From Actinophytocola sp963729115 (GTDB lineage: Bacteria; Actinomycetota; Actinomycetes; Mycobacteriales; Pseudonocardiaceae): DNA of 64,000 bases. Positions 24,678 through 33,046 of the stretch are shown here, one piece after another. The position numbers and the translations under genes are program-made. Where the stretch lies: contig CAVSMR010000014.1 of the NCBI GenBank assembly GCA_963729115.1, positions 62,001 to 126,000 on the forward strand, written 5' to 3'. The notes below the pieces were generated by a model. The model was given only the letters and a program-made list of their open reading frames with translations. It was not told the DNA's origin and ran no database searches. Positions within the stretch are counted from its first letter, which is position 1. Each line of letters starts with the position of its first letter.

Positions 24678-25328
24678 CTAGGGGGCCTTGGCGGCGAGGA
24701 GCAGGCCGTCGCCGAGCGGGAGCAGCACGGGGACCAGCCGGTCGTCCTCCCGAACCGCACGGGCGACTTCGCGTAGCGCCACGGTCTCGGCGTCGCGGCG
24801 GGCCGGGTTGGCGACCCGGCCGGACCACAGGACGCTGTCGAACGCGATCACCCCGCCCGGCCGCAGCAGCCGGACACCCTGCTCGTGGTAGGTCGGGTAC
24901 TCCGGCTTCGCGGCGTCGACGTACAGGAGGTCGTAGGCCTCCTCGGTCAGCCGTGGCAGCACGTCCAGCGCCCGGCCCATGATCAGCCGGGTGCGCCCGG
25001 GGCCCATGCCGGCGTCGGCGAACGCCCGCTTGGCCGCGTTCTGGTGCTCGGGGTCCACGTCGATCGAGGTCAGCACGCCGTCGGGAGCCATGCCACGCAG
25101 CAGGTAGAGCCCGCTGACCCCCGCTCCGGTGCCGATCTCCACCACGGCCTTGGCCCGCAGCGCGGTGGCCAGGAACCGCAGCGCCGCGCCACCGCCGGCG
25201 GAGATCGGCGGGCAGCCCAGCTCGACCCCCCGGGCCCGGGCGGAGGCGAGCGTGTCGTCCTCGGTGAGGTAACCCTCGACGTACGCGTTCAGCGCTTCCG
25301 AGTCGATCGTCGGCGTATCGGATGCCAC
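24678..25328 (-). CDS. Class I SAM-dependent O-methyltransferase
   Basis: A 216-residue protein of the catechol/caffeoyl-CoA O-methyltransferase family (Rv1220c type). The SAM site is VEIGTGAGVSGLYLL with the acidic strand end LTSIDVDPEHQ; metal-binding and post-II motifs YDLLYVDAAKPEYPTY and GGVIAFDSVLWSG are present. The acceptor is unknown. It is divergent from sigE, the arrangement found in M. tuberculosis. GTG start; TAACCT lies eight bases upstream. Confidence 0.9.
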   Translation of the reverse strand: MASDTPTIDSEALNAYVEGYLTEDDTLASARARGVELGCPPISAGGGAALRFLATALRAKAVVEIGTGAGVSGLYLLRGMAPDGVLTSIDVDPEHQNAAKRAFADAGMGPGRTRLIMGRALDVLPRLTEEAYDLLYVDAAKPEYPTYHEQGVRLLRPGGVIAFDSVLWSGRVANPARRDAETVALREVARAVREDDRLVPVLLPLGDGLLLAAKAP

Positions 25329-25336
25329 GGAGTGTG

Positions 25337-25342
25337 AGGTTA
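25337..25342 (-). promoter_or_regulatory. -10 box of the O-methyltransferase gene (leaderless type)
   Basis: TAACCT on the minus strand, eight bases before the GTG at 25328. Confidence 0.45.
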
Positions 25343-25364
25343 GCGTTGTCCGAGAGGAATCGGT

Positions 25365-25390
25365 TGAACGCGGCGACAGCGGGACGCGTT
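25365..25390 (+). promoter_or_regulatory. Possible ECF-type autoregulatory promoter of sigE
   Basis: TGAAC (25365-25369), a 17-bp spacer and CGTT (25387-25390) resemble the GGAAC-N17-CGTT consensus of SigE-type factors, with a weakened -35 element. It would give a leader of roughly 85 nt. Confidence 0.35.
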
Positions 25391-25483
25391 CAATTCTCAG
25401 GAGGCTCTCAGGCAGCTCTCACTACGTTCACACCCAGACAGCCGATTATCCATATGAGGCTCGGGGCTGGAGGGGGGTAATCG

Positions 25484-26182
25484 GTGTTGATCGGACGCAG
25501 GGATGCCGAGGGTGGGAACAGGATGAACGACGGTGACGTTGAGGTAGGTAGTGGGGCAGAGCGCCCCAGGGAGGTGGCTACCCGCCCGATGCACACGCAG
25601 ACGACCGGCTCGGCCGTCGCCGAGGCCCAGCCAGTGCAGCTGGACGAGCAGTCCAATTGGACACCGCCGTCGTGGGACGAAGTCGTGCGCGAGCACGCCG
25701 ACCGCGTCTACCGGCTCGCCTACCGGCTGACCGGCAACGCGCACGACGCGGAGGACCTCACCCAGGAGACGTTCATCCGGGTGTTCCGCTCGCTGGCCAG
25801 CTACAAGCCGGGCACGTTCGAGGGTTGGCTGCACCGCATCACCACCAATCTCTTCCTCGACATGGCGCGCCGCCGCTCGCGGCTGCGCATGGAGGGGCTT
25901 CCCGAGGACACCGACCGGCTCGCGGGCGACGACCCGAGCCCCGAGCAGGTCTACGCCGAGACTCATCTGGACCCCGATCTGCAGGAGGCGCTGGACGAGC
26001 TGCCTCCCGAGTTCCGTGCCGCCGTCGTGCTGTGCGACGTCGAAGGCCTGTCGTATGAGGAGATCGGCGCCACCCTGGGCGTGAAGTTGGGTACTGTTCG
26101 AAGCAGGATCCACCGGGGCCGGCAGGCTTTGCGCGCGTCGCTGGAGCGGCGCAGGGAATTGGTATCGGAGGGTCGATCGTGA
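25484..26182 (+). CDS. sigE: ECF RNA polymerase sigma factor SigE
   Basis: A 232-residue group IV sigma factor. Region 2 contains DAEDLTQETFIRVFRSL and WLHRITTNLFLDMARR (-10 recognition); region 4 contains LPPEFRAAVVLCDVEGLSYEEIG and GTVRSRIHRGRQALR (-35 recognition). Neighbours (anti-sigma rseA, protease htrA, tatB) are those of M. tuberculosis SigE, which answers cell-envelope stress. GTG at 25484 has GGAGGGGGG about eight bases upstream; later starts such as ATG 25524 would shorten the variable N-terminus and cannot be excluded. The stop overlaps the rseA start. Confidence 0.94.
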   Translation: MLIGRRDAEGGNRMNDGDVEVGSGAERPREVATRPMHTQTTGSAVAEAQPVQLDEQSNWTPPSWDEVVREHADRVYRLAYRLTGNAHDAEDLTQETFIRVFRSLASYKPGTFEGWLHRITTNLFLDMARRRSRLRMEGLPEDTDRLAGDDPSPEQVYAETHLDPDLQEALDELPPEFRAAVVLCDVEGLSYEEIGATLGVKLGTVRSRIHRGRQALRASLERRRELVSEGRS

Positions 26183-26784
26183 CCGACGAGCGCGGTTGGG
26201 GTCTGTCCGAACAGCATCTGCTGCCGGACGCCGTCGTGGCGTTCGTGGACGGCGAGCTGTCGGCGACGGCGCACGACCGGGCGGCCGCGCACATGGCCAG
26301 GTGCGCGCACTGCCTCGCGGAGACCGTCGCCCAGCGGCAGGCCGCCTCCGCGGTCCAGACCGCCGACGCACCGGCGGTGCCCGCCGGACTGCTCGCCACG
26401 CTGCGCGCCATCCCCCAGCAGGTCGACATGCCCTCGACCCCGGACGGTCTCGCCATGACCGACGACGGCCAGCTGGTCGTCGTGCAGAAGCCGGACCAGA
26501 TGCCGGCGGCCGCGGCCCCTTTTGGGTCGAGCGCGCCACTCGGCTCGTCCGCCAAGCTCGGTGAGGGAGGGGCGGTCCTCGGCCGCCGGACCAGCCGTCG
26601 AGCCGCGCAGGGTGCCGGGGTGGTCGTGTCGGGCCTCGTGCTCGGTGCGCTCGCACTCGTGACCACCAGCAGCTCCGACGAGCCGAAGCAGCAGACCCCG
26701 CCCGACGCCAACCGTCCCGCCGTCTCCGGCGGGGACAGTGTCCAGCGGGCGGGCTTCGTCACCCTGCACGACGCCGGTCGCTGA
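26179..26784 (+). CDS. rseA: Anti-sigma factor RseA (SigE antagonist)
   Basis: A 201-residue zinc-associated anti-sigma protein. The ZAS motif is His38-x3-Cys42-x2-Cys45 (HMARCAHC), which binds the sigma factor. A linker rich in Pro and Ala leads to a hydrophobic helix near residue 155 (GVVVSGLVLGALALV) and a short tail. GTG at 26179 overlaps the sigE TGA, so the two are translated in a coupled way, which fixes stoichiometry. In mycobacteria RseA is phosphorylated and degraded to free SigE; whether that happens here is inference. Confidence 0.9.
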   Translation: MTDERGWGLSEQHLLPDAVVAFVDGELSATAHDRAAAHMARCAHCLAETVAQRQAASAVQTADAPAVPAGLLATLRAIPQQVDMPSTPDGLAMTDDGQLVVVQKPDQMPAAAAPFGSSAPLGSSAKLGEGGAVLGRRTSRRAAQGAGVVVSGLVLGALALVTTSSSDEPKQQTPPDANRPAVSGGDSVQRAGFVTLHDAGR

Positions 26785-26832
26785 CCCACCCGCTACGCCG
26801 ACTTCACCGGTGATCCGGCAGGCTGGAAACCG

Positions 26833-28362
26833 ATGAACGACCAGGTGACCCCCGAGCCGAACGGCGACGGCGACGACCGTCCGCGCCTTGGCCCGAGACC
26901 GTTGCACCGACCGGAGGTGGACGCCCCGAGCGCCGCCGTGTTCGGCCGGCCCGACGGTGTCACCGGTGCGTTCTCCCCCCAGTCCGGCGGATCCGCGAGC
27001 GCACGGTCGGCGTTCGGCGAGATGAAGGCCGCCCCGCCGCCACCCGAGTCGCTGACCAGCGCGTTCGGCCGTCCGGCGGGCAACACCGAGGTCCTGCAGC
27101 GCCCGCCCGCCGAGGACGCACCCGGCGGCGTCGACCCGTGGGACGACGATGCCGCGCGGGACCCGTGGCGTGACCCGGCGGCCGGCGCCGTCATCGGCCC
27201 GCCCGCGCTCGGCGCGGAGGACGCCAAGCTCGACGAGAGCAAGAAGGCCAAGAGCCGTCCGGCCGGCCAACTGCTGAGCCTGCCCGAGCTGATCTTCGGG
27301 CGGCGGGTGAAGGTCACCGCACTGCTCACCCTCGCGCTCGTCGCGCTGCTGATCGGCGGCGCGGGCGGCGTGGTCGGCTGGTTCATCGCGCGCAGTGGCG
27401 ACTCGCTGCACAGCGACGTGACACTCGCGGACGTCACCCCCGGCAAGGAACGCGCGGCCGGCTCGGTCGCCGACATCTCCAACCGGGTGCGCCCCGCCGT
27501 CGTGTCGATCGAGGTCAAGGTCGGTGACTCCGGCGGATCCGGGTCCGGCGCGGTGATCGACAGCCGTGGCTACGTGCTCACGAACAACCACGTCGTGACG
27601 CTCGGCGGTTCGGTCGAGGAAGGCCAGGACATCGCGGCGGTCTTCAACGACGGCACCCGCGTGAAGGCGGCCATCGTCGGCCGCGACCCCAAGACCGACC
27701 TCGCGGTGCTCAAGATCGACGTGCCGAACCCGACGGTTCTCCAGCTCGGCAGCTCCACGGACCTCGCCGTCGGCGACACCGTGATCGCCATCGGCTCCCC
27801 GCTCGGCTTCGCCGACACCGTCACGCAGGGCATCGTCAGCGCCCTGCACCGCGCGGTGGTCTCGCCCGGCACGGACGGCGAACCCGCGATCTACGACGGC
27901 ATCCAGACCGACGCGGCCATCAACCGCGGCAACTCGGGCGGTCCGCTCGTCGACACCACCGGTGCGCTCGTCGGCATCAACACCAACCTCCAGGGCGCGG
28001 ACGGCGGCACCGGCAATATCGGCCTCGGCTACGCCATCTCCATCGACTACGCGCGCCCCATCGTCGAGACGCTGATCCGGCACGGCCGGGTGCAGCACGC
28101 CGACCTGGGCGTGAACGCCGCGTCGGTGTCCGCCGAGACCTCCGACGGCGCCCGGGTCCAGAACGTGAAGGACGGCAGCGCGGCGGCGAAGGCCGGCATC
28201 CAGCAGGGCGACGTGATCACCAAGGTCGACGACAAGATCGTCGGTGACGTGGCCGAGCTGTTCGTCGCGGTGCGGACCCACAAGGTCGGCGACAAGGTTG
28301 CGGTGGTGCTCGCGCGCGACGGCCGGGAGCTGACCGTTCAGGTCACCTTGCAGTCGGACTGA
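26833..28362 (+). CDS. htrA: HtrA-type trypsin-like serine protease with PDZ domain
   Basis: A 509-residue membrane-anchored protease. About 155 residues of disordered cytosolic N-terminus precede one transmembrane helix (TALLTLALVALLIGGAGGVVGWF). The protease domain shows His in NNHVV, Asp in DPKTDLAVL and Ser in RGNSGGPLV; a PDZ domain follows (LGVNAASVSAETSDG and GSAAAKAGIQQGDVI). It should cleave or chaperone proteins outside the membrane during envelope stress. It directly follows sigE-rseA and is the Rv1223 equivalent. Confidence 0.94.
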   Translation: MNDQVTPEPNGDGDDRPRLGPRPLHRPEVDAPSAAVFGRPDGVTGAFSPQSGGSASARSAFGEMKAAPPPPESLTSAFGRPAGNTEVLQRPPAEDAPGGVDPWDDDAARDPWRDPAAGAVIGPPALGAEDAKLDESKKAKSRPAGQLLSLPELIFGRRVKVTALLTLALVALLIGGAGGVVGWFIARSGDSLHSDVTLADVTPGKERAAGSVADISNRVRPAVVSIEVKVGDSGGSGSGAVIDSRGYVLTNNHVVTLGGSVEEGQDIAAVFNDGTRVKAAIVGRDPKTDLAVLKIDVPNPTVLQLGSSTDLAVGDTVIAIGSPLGFADTVTQGIVSALHRAVVSPGTDGEPAIYDGIQTDAAINRGNSGGPLVDTTGALVGINTNLQGADGGTGNIGLGYAISIDYARPIVETLIRHGRVQHADLGVNAASVSAETSDGARVQNVKDGSAAAKAGIQQGDVITKVDDKIVGDVAELFVAVRTHKVGDKVAVVLARDGRELTVQVTLQSD

Positions 28363-28411
28363 TTGGCTACTCTGGAAGACGGAGACGTTGGCGCGGCGAA
28401 GGTAGGCCACA

Positions 28412-28801
28412 GTGTTCGACAGCATCGGCTGGGCCGAGATCCTCGTCATCATCGTTGCCGGTCTGTTCATCCTCGGCCCGGAACGCCTGCCGTCGGCGGC
28501 CGCGTGGCTCGGCCGGAACGTGCGCAAGGTCCGCGAGTACGCCACCGGCGCCCGCGACCAGCTCCGCTCGGAGATGGGCGACGACTTCGACGAGCTCCGC
28601 AAGCCGCTGCAGGATCTCCAGCAGCTGCGCAACTTCGACCCGCGCCGCGCGGTGACCAAGCACCTCTTCGACGACGTCGACGCCGGCAACGGCCACACCA
28701 AGGCCAACGGCCATACGCCGCCCCCGGCGTCTCCCGCCAAGAGCGCGGAGCCGACCCCGCCACCCGGCGAGAAGGCCCCGTTCGACCCGGACGCCACCTG
28801 A
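28412..28801 (+). CDS. tatB: Sec-independent translocase protein TatB
   Basis: A 129-residue protein with the TatB layout: one N-terminal helix (FDSIGWAEILVIIVAGLFILGPERLP, key Glu and GP hinge), an amphipathic helix (WLGRNVRKVREYATGAR) and a charged, proline-rich tail. TatB receives twin-arginine signal peptides with TatC. It is the last gene of the sigE cluster, as in M. tuberculosis (Rv1224). GTG at 28412 with AAGG upstream. Confidence 0.92.
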   Translation: MFDSIGWAEILVIIVAGLFILGPERLPSAAAWLGRNVRKVREYATGARDQLRSEMGDDFDELRKPLQDLQQLRNFDPRRAVTKHLFDDVDAGNGHTKANGHTPPPASPAKSAEPTPPPGEKAPFDPDAT

Positions 28802-28822
28802 TCTCACCCCTTTCCCGTTCGT

Positions 28823-28843
28823 ACCGACCGACAAGCGGTCGGT
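28823..28843. promoter_or_regulatory. Perfect inverted repeat between tatB and the TetR gene
   Basis: ACCGACCG (28823-28830) and CGGTCGGT (28836-28843) with a 5-nt loop, starting 22 nt after the tatB stop. The sequence resembles TetR-family operators, but as RNA it would form an 8-bp hairpin and could be the tatB terminator. Confidence 0.5.
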
Positions 28844-28898
28844 GAATGCTGCGCGTCTTCGACGGTACACCTGTATCAGACAAGCGTGCAACACAGAT

Positions 28899-28920
28899 GT
28901 CTCACACACTTGTGTCAGAC
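28899..28920. promoter_or_regulatory. Probable TetR operator
   Basis: GTCTCACAC (28899-28907) and GTGTCAGAC (28912-28920) form a 22-bp inverted repeat with one mismatched pair and a 4-bp centre. It ends five bases before the TATGGT -10 box (28926-28931) of the TetR gene, which itself is seven bases from the ATG. A related TGTATCAGAC lies at 28872-28881. Autorepression is likely. Confidence 0.6.
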
Positions 28921-28938
28921 GATGGTATGGTGGGCGGC

Positions 28939-29523
28939 ATGGGAAATCGGGAAGCACTTCTGGACGGTGCCGAGCGCTGCCTGGTGGACAAGGGCTACGC
29001 CCGCACCACGGCGCGCGACATCACCTCCGCGGCCGGCGTGAGCCTGGCCGCGATCGGCTATCACTTCGGTTCCAAGGAAGAGCTGCTCAAGGCCGCCCTG
29101 CGGCATTCACTGGAGCGCTGGGGCGACGAGATCTCCGGTCTGAAGAAGGAGATGAGCTACCCGGTCGACGAGGAAGCGGACCGCTTCGTCGCGACCTGGG
29201 ACCGCGTGATCGATTCCTTCCGGGAGTCGTCGAAACTATGGGCGGTCCAGTTCGAGCTGCTGGCCGCGCTGGAACGGGAGCCGGAGCTGCGCCGGTCGTT
29301 CGCCGCCGAGACCCGGCATGCCCGTATCGCACTCGCCGACCTGTTCGACACCCTTCCGGAGGACAACGAGGAGGCCGAGAAGCTCGGAGCCTTCTACCAG
29401 GTCCTGCTGGCCGGGCTCGCCGCCCAGTGGCTGAGTGACCCCGAGACCACGCCGTCCGGCAACGACATCCTGGAGGCAATCAAGCTGATCGCGATGGACC
29501 TGCTACCTCACGGCCCGGCCTGA
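28939..29523 (+). CDS. TetR-family transcriptional regulator
   Basis: A 194-residue regulator. The N-terminal helix-turn-helix is clear (ALLDGAERCLVDKGYARTT and ITSAAGVSLAAIGYHFGSKEELL); the C-terminal ligand domain is unlike any I can assign. ATG at 28939 is chosen because TATGGT lies seven bases upstream, pointing to a leaderless mRNA; ATG at 28927 would start inside that box. No divergent target gene is next to it, so beyond itself its regulon is unknown. Confidence 0.88.
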   Translation: MGNREALLDGAERCLVDKGYARTTARDITSAAGVSLAAIGYHFGSKEELLKAALRHSLERWGDEISGLKKEMSYPVDEEADRFVATWDRVIDSFRESSKLWAVQFELLAALEREPELRRSFAAETRHARIALADLFDTLPEDNEEAEKLGAFYQVLLAGLAAQWLSDPETTPSGNDILEAIKLIAMDLLPHGPA

Positions 29524-29524
29524 C

Positions 29525-30670
29525 TCAGGCCGGGGACACCGACAGCATCCGGCCGGACAGCCCGCGCGCGCGGGTCGACAGGCGGGTTGCGATGTCGGTG
29601 AGCACCTTCGACGCCTCGGCGTCGGGCATGGAGGTCACGAACGGCTTGCCGTTGTCACCGGCCTCGCGCAGGCGCGGGTCGAGCGGGACCTTGCCGAGCA
29701 GCGGCACATCGGCGCCGAGCGACTTCGACAGCGACTGGGCCACGACCTCGCCGCCGCCGGAGCCGAAGGGTTCCATGCGTGAGCCGTCGGGCAGCTCCAG
29801 CCACGACATGTTCTCGATGACGCCGGCGAGCCGCTGACGGGTTTGCATCGCGATGGCGCCGGCTCGTTCGGCGACCTCGGCGGCTGCCTGCTGTGGCGTC
29901 GTGACCACGAGGATCTCGGCGTTGGGGATGAGCTGGGCGACCGAGATCGCGATATCGCCGGTGCCCGGCGGCAGGTCGAGGAGCAGCACGTCCAGGTCGC
30001 CCCAGAACACATCGGCGAGGAACTGCTGCAGGGCGCGGTGGAGCATCGGACCGCGCCAGACGATGGGAGTGTTGCCCTGGGTGAACATGGCGATCGAGAT
30101 GACCTTCACGCCATGGGCCTCGGGCGGGAGGATCATCTTCTCGACCCGGGTCGGGTGGCCGTCGGCGCCGAGCATGCGCGGCACCGAGTGGCCATAGATG
30201 TCCGCGTCGACCACGCCGACCGACAGCCCGCGTTCTGCCATCGACACCGCGAGGTTGACCGTGAGACTGGACTTGCCGACCCCGCCCTTGCCGGACGCGA
30301 CGCAGTAGACCCGGGTCAGGGACCCCGGTTCAGCGAACGGAATGCGTGGCTCCTCCGCGTCGCCGCGGAGCTTGCGTCGCAGGTCCGTACGCTGCTGGTC
30401 GCTCATCACGTCCATCTCGACCGTGACGTGCCGGACGCCCTCGACTTCGGACACCGCGGCGGTGACGTCACGGGTGATCTTGTCGCGGAGCGGGCAGCCG
30501 GAGACCGTCAGGAAGATCTCCACGTGAACGGTGCCGTTCTCGCCGATGGTCACGTTCTTGACCATGCCGAGATCGGTGATCGGCTTGTGGATCTCTGGGT
30601 CCTCCACACGGGACAGCGCGACACGCACAGCCTCGACGTCGGGAACCTGAGTTGGCTCGCTGGTCGTCAC
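29525..30670 (-). CDS. mrp: Mrp/ApbC-type P-loop ATPase, iron-sulfur carrier family
   Basis: A 381-residue protein: N-terminal MIP18/DUF59 domain (LSRVEDPEIHKPITDLGMV and VSGCPLRDKI with a conserved Cys), then the Mrp ATPase with deviant Walker A GKGGVGKSS, VDADIYGHSVPRM and LPPGTGD. The CxxC that binds the cluster in E. coli Mrp is missing (the region reads ENMSWLELPDGS), as it is in the M. tuberculosis homologue Rv1229c, so cluster binding by the canonical route is doubtful. GTG start; TAGCAT lies six bases upstream. Confidence 0.92.
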   Translation of the reverse strand: MTTSEPTQVPDVEAVRVALSRVEDPEIHKPITDLGMVKNVTIGENGTVHVEIFLTVSGCPLRDKITRDVTAAVSEVEGVRHVTVEMDVMSDQQRTDLRRKLRGDAEEPRIPFAEPGSLTRVYCVASGKGGVGKSSLTVNLAVSMAERGLSVGVVDADIYGHSVPRMLGADGHPTRVEKMILPPEAHGVKVISIAMFTQGNTPIVWRGPMLHRALQQFLADVFWGDLDVLLLDLPPGTGDIAISVAQLIPNAEILVVTTPQQAAAEVAERAGAIAMQTRQRLAGVIENMSWLELPDGSRMEPFGSGGGEVVAQSLSKSLGADVPLLGKVPLDPRLREAGDNGKPFVTSMPDAEASKVLTDIATRLSTRARGLSGRMLSVSPA

Positions 30671-30676
30671 ACAGTC

Positions 30677-30755
30677 ATGCTACGGGCACCCATACCCCAC
30701 TCGTCCGGTGACCGCATCCGCCGTCGTGCGGCTGCGTGCGCGCGTTCCGTAACAT
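30677..30755. promoter_or_regulatory. Divergent mrp/marR leaderless promoters
   Basis: Minus-strand TAGCAT (30677-30682) is six bases before the mrp GTG; plus-strand TAACAT (30750-30755) is seven bases before the MarR ATG. Neither gene has a ribosome binding site. Confidence 0.5.
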
Positions 30756-30762
30756 CACGACC

Positions 30763-31215
30763 ATGGCGGACCCTGCCGTGACCCGGCGTTTGACCGGGAC
30801 CGAGATGGACGTGTGGCGTTCGTTCCTGCGAGCGCACGCGCGACTGGTGCGCGTGCTCGAGGCCGAGCTGGTCGCCAAGCACCCGTTGTCGCTCGGCGGC
30901 TATGACGTGCTGGTTCAGCTGGCCGAGGCGCCCGGGCGCCGGCTGCGGATGGCCGAGCTGGCCGACGCCGTGCTGCTGTCCCGCTCCGGCGTGACGCGGC
31001 TGGTTGACCGGCTCGAGGTGGCCGGCATGGTCACTCGCGAGCGGTTCGAGAGCGACGGGCGGGGCGTCGTCGCGGTGCTGACGACCAAGGGCACCGACAC
31101 CTTGCGTGAAGCGGCTCGCACCCACCTCGCGGGTGTGATGCATCACTTCGTCGAGCACCTCGAGCCCGAGGAGCTGAGCGCGTTCGGCGGATTGTGCTCC
31201 CGGCTGGCCGAGTAG
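30763..31215 (+). CDS. MarR-family transcriptional regulator
   Basis: A 150-residue winged-helix regulator with the MarR core: LSLGGYDVLVQLAEAPGRRL, MAELADAVLLSRSGVTRLVDRLE and the wing MVTRERFESDGRGVVAVLT. MarR proteins usually bind phenolic compounds and repress nearby genes; the divergent mrp gene and itself are the only close candidates. The stop (TAG) directly abuts the stop of the convergent DUF1003 gene. Confidence 0.92.
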   Translation: MADPAVTRRLTGTEMDVWRSFLRAHARLVRVLEAELVAKHPLSLGGYDVLVQLAEAPGRRLRMAELADAVLLSRSGVTRLVDRLEVAGMVTRERFESDGRGVVAVLTTKGTDTLREAARTHLAGVMHHFVEHLEPEELSAFGGLCSRLAE

Positions 31216-31737
31216 TCAGCCGTCCGCCCAACGGGCGTCCTCGCGAAGCGAGTCGGCTGTCGGGCGCCGGCGTGGGTTGAGGTCCTTCCGCAGCCGGTCC
31301 AGCTCGCCGCGCAGGTAGTCGCGGGTGGCGACCTCGCCGACGGCGAGGCGGAGCGCGGCCAGCTCGCGGGCCAGGTACTCGGTGTCCTCCTTGGTCTGCG
31401 CGGCGCGGGCGCGGTCCTCCTCGAGCGACACGCGGTCCCGGTCGTCCTGCCGGTTCTGCGCGAGCAGGATCAGCGGTGCGGCGTACGCGGCCTGGGTGGA
31501 GAAGGCCAGGTTGAGCAGGATGAACGGGTAGGGGTCCCACCGAAGGTTCACGGCCACCAGGTTCAGCGTGATCCACACGGCGACGAGCAGCGTCTGCCAG
31601 AACAGGAACTTGCCGGTACCGAGAAAGCGGGCGAGCCGCTCGGAGAGCCGGCCGAACGCCTCGGGGTCCCACGACAGCCGGAACCGGCGCGGTGTACGCG
31701 GCTGGTCGAGCTTGCGGCGGCCCATCGGTTCAGGCAT
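31216..31737 (-). CDS. DUF1003 membrane protein
   Basis: A 173-residue protein with two transmembrane helices around residues 45-95 (FLFWQTLLVAVWITLNLVAV and PFILLNLAFSTQAAYAAPLILLAQNRQ, the DUF1003 signature) and a charged coiled-coil C-terminus. Equivalent to Rv1231c by sequence type and position. The ATG at 31737 lies inside the 3' end of the upstream MgtE-like gene (8-nt overlap), so the two form an operon. Function unknown. Confidence 0.88.
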   Translation of the reverse strand: MPEPMGRRKLDQPRTPRRFRLSWDPEAFGRLSERLARFLGTGKFLFWQTLLVAVWITLNLVAVNLRWDPYPFILLNLAFSTQAAYAAPLILLAQNRQDDRDRVSLEEDRARAAQTKEDTEYLARELAALRLAVGEVATRDYLRGELDRLRKDLNPRRRPTADSLREDARWADG

Positions 31738-33016
31738 CGGCGGTCTCGCTTCCCGCGCCGGCCGGCTCCCACGGGCCGTTCTCCCGCCAACCGGTCGGCA
31801 GCAGGTGGTCCAGCACGTCGTCCACCGTGACGGCGCCGACCAGGTGGTTCGTGTCGTCGACGACCGGGGCGCAGACCAGGTCGTAGGCGGCGAAGTAGCG
31901 GGTCACGTCGTTCAGGGTCGCGTCCGGCGGCAGCTTGGCGAGCGCTGTGTCCACGGCCCCGGCCACCAGCCCGGACGGCGGCTCGCGCAGCAGCCGCTGC
32001 AGGTGCACGCAGCCGATGTAGCGCCCGGTCGGCGTCGCGGACGGGGGCCGGCAGACGAACACCATGCTGGCGAGCGCCGGCGTGATGTCGGGATTGCGCA
32101 CCATGGCGAGTGCCTCGGCGATCGTGGCGTCCGGTGCGAGCACGATGGGCTCCGGCGTCATGAGCCCGCCCGCGGTGTCGGCGGAGTAGGCGAGCAGGCG
32201 CCGGACCGGGTCGGACTCCTCGGACTCCATCAGTTCGAGCAGCCGGTCCTGGTCGAGCTCGGACAGCTCGGCGAGCAGGTCGGCCGCGTCGTCGGGGTCC
32301 ATCGCCTCGAGGACGTCCGCGGCGCGCTCCTCGTCGAGGTGGGCGAGCAGGTCCTTCTGGTCGGCCTCGGGCAGCTCCTCGAAGACGTCCGCGAGCCGCT
32401 CGTCGTCGAGGCCGTCGGCGACCTCGTAGCGGCGCTTGGCCGGCAGCTCCTTCAGCGCGGCGGCGACGTCCGCGGCCCGCATCGTGTCGAAGACGGCGAG
32501 CAGCTTGTCGGTGCCCTGCGGCACGGAGGACAGATCGGTGACGCCCGGCCCGCGGACCTCCTCCCAGCGCAGCACCTGGATCGGCCCGCGGCGCCCGAGC
32601 CGGCCGGTCCGCTTCTGGAGCGCGACGCGGCCGAGGACCCAGTCGCGCGTGCGGGTCGGCTCCATCGCGGCGTCGACCACGACCGCGACGGCCTCGGTCT
32701 CCGCGATGAGCACGCGCGCGTCGAGCAGCTGGCCGACGACGAGCACCTCGTTGGGCCGCTGGTGGAAGCGGCGGAGGTTGACCGAGCCGGTGGCGAGCGT
32801 GACCGCGCTGGCGTCGATCGAGGTCACGCGCAACATCGGCACGAAGATGCGGCGGCGGGTGGCCAGCTCGACGACCGCGCCGAGCACTCGGGGCGGCTGA
32901 TGGTCGGTCCGCAGGGACGCAACCACGTCACGGATCTTGCCGATGGACTCGCCGTCCGGCCCGAAGACCGGCAGGCCGACGAGCTGCGCGACGAACACCC
33001 TGCTCACGGAGCCCAC
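31730..33016 (-). CDS. MgtE N-terminal / CBS domain protein without transport domain
   Basis: A 428-residue soluble protein. The first 170 residues are PRC-barrel-like (VFGPDGESIGKIRDVV); then comes the MgtE N domain with helical repeats rich in acidic residues (LDDERLADVFEELPEADQKDLL and DPDDAADLLAEL), then paired CBS domains (AGGLMTPEPIVLAPDATIAEAL). The five-helix Mg channel of MgtE is absent. It matches Rv1232c. It may sense Mg or nucleotide and act on a membrane partner such as the cotranscribed DUF1003 protein; this is inference. GTG start; TAGCCT (33024-33029) lies seven bases upstream. Confidence 0.87.
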   Translation of the reverse strand: MGSVSRVFVAQLVGLPVFGPDGESIGKIRDVVASLRTDHQPPRVLGAVVELATRRRIFVPMLRVTSIDASAVTLATGSVNLRRFHQRPNEVLVVGQLLDARVLIAETEAVAVVVDAAMEPTRTRDWVLGRVALQKRTGRLGRRGPIQVLRWEEVRGPGVTDLSSVPQGTDKLLAVFDTMRAADVAAALKELPAKRRYEVADGLDDERLADVFEELPEADQKDLLAHLDEERAADVLEAMDPDDAADLLAELSELDQDRLLELMESEESDPVRRLLAYSADTAGGLMTPEPIVLAPDATIAEALAMVRNPDITPALASMVFVCRPPSATPTGRYIGCVHLQRLLREPPSGLVAGAVDTALAKLPPDATLNDVTRYFAAYDLVCAPVVDDTNHLVGAVTVDDVLDHLLPTGWRENGPWEPAGAGSETADA

Positions 33017-33023
33017 GGCGATC

Positions 33024-33029
33024 AGGCTA
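33024..33029 (-). promoter_or_regulatory. -10 box of the MgtE-like gene (leaderless type)
   Basis: TAGCCT on the minus strand, seven bases before the GTG. Confidence 0.5.
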
Positions 33030-33046
33030 GCCGTTGAGCACCCGAT

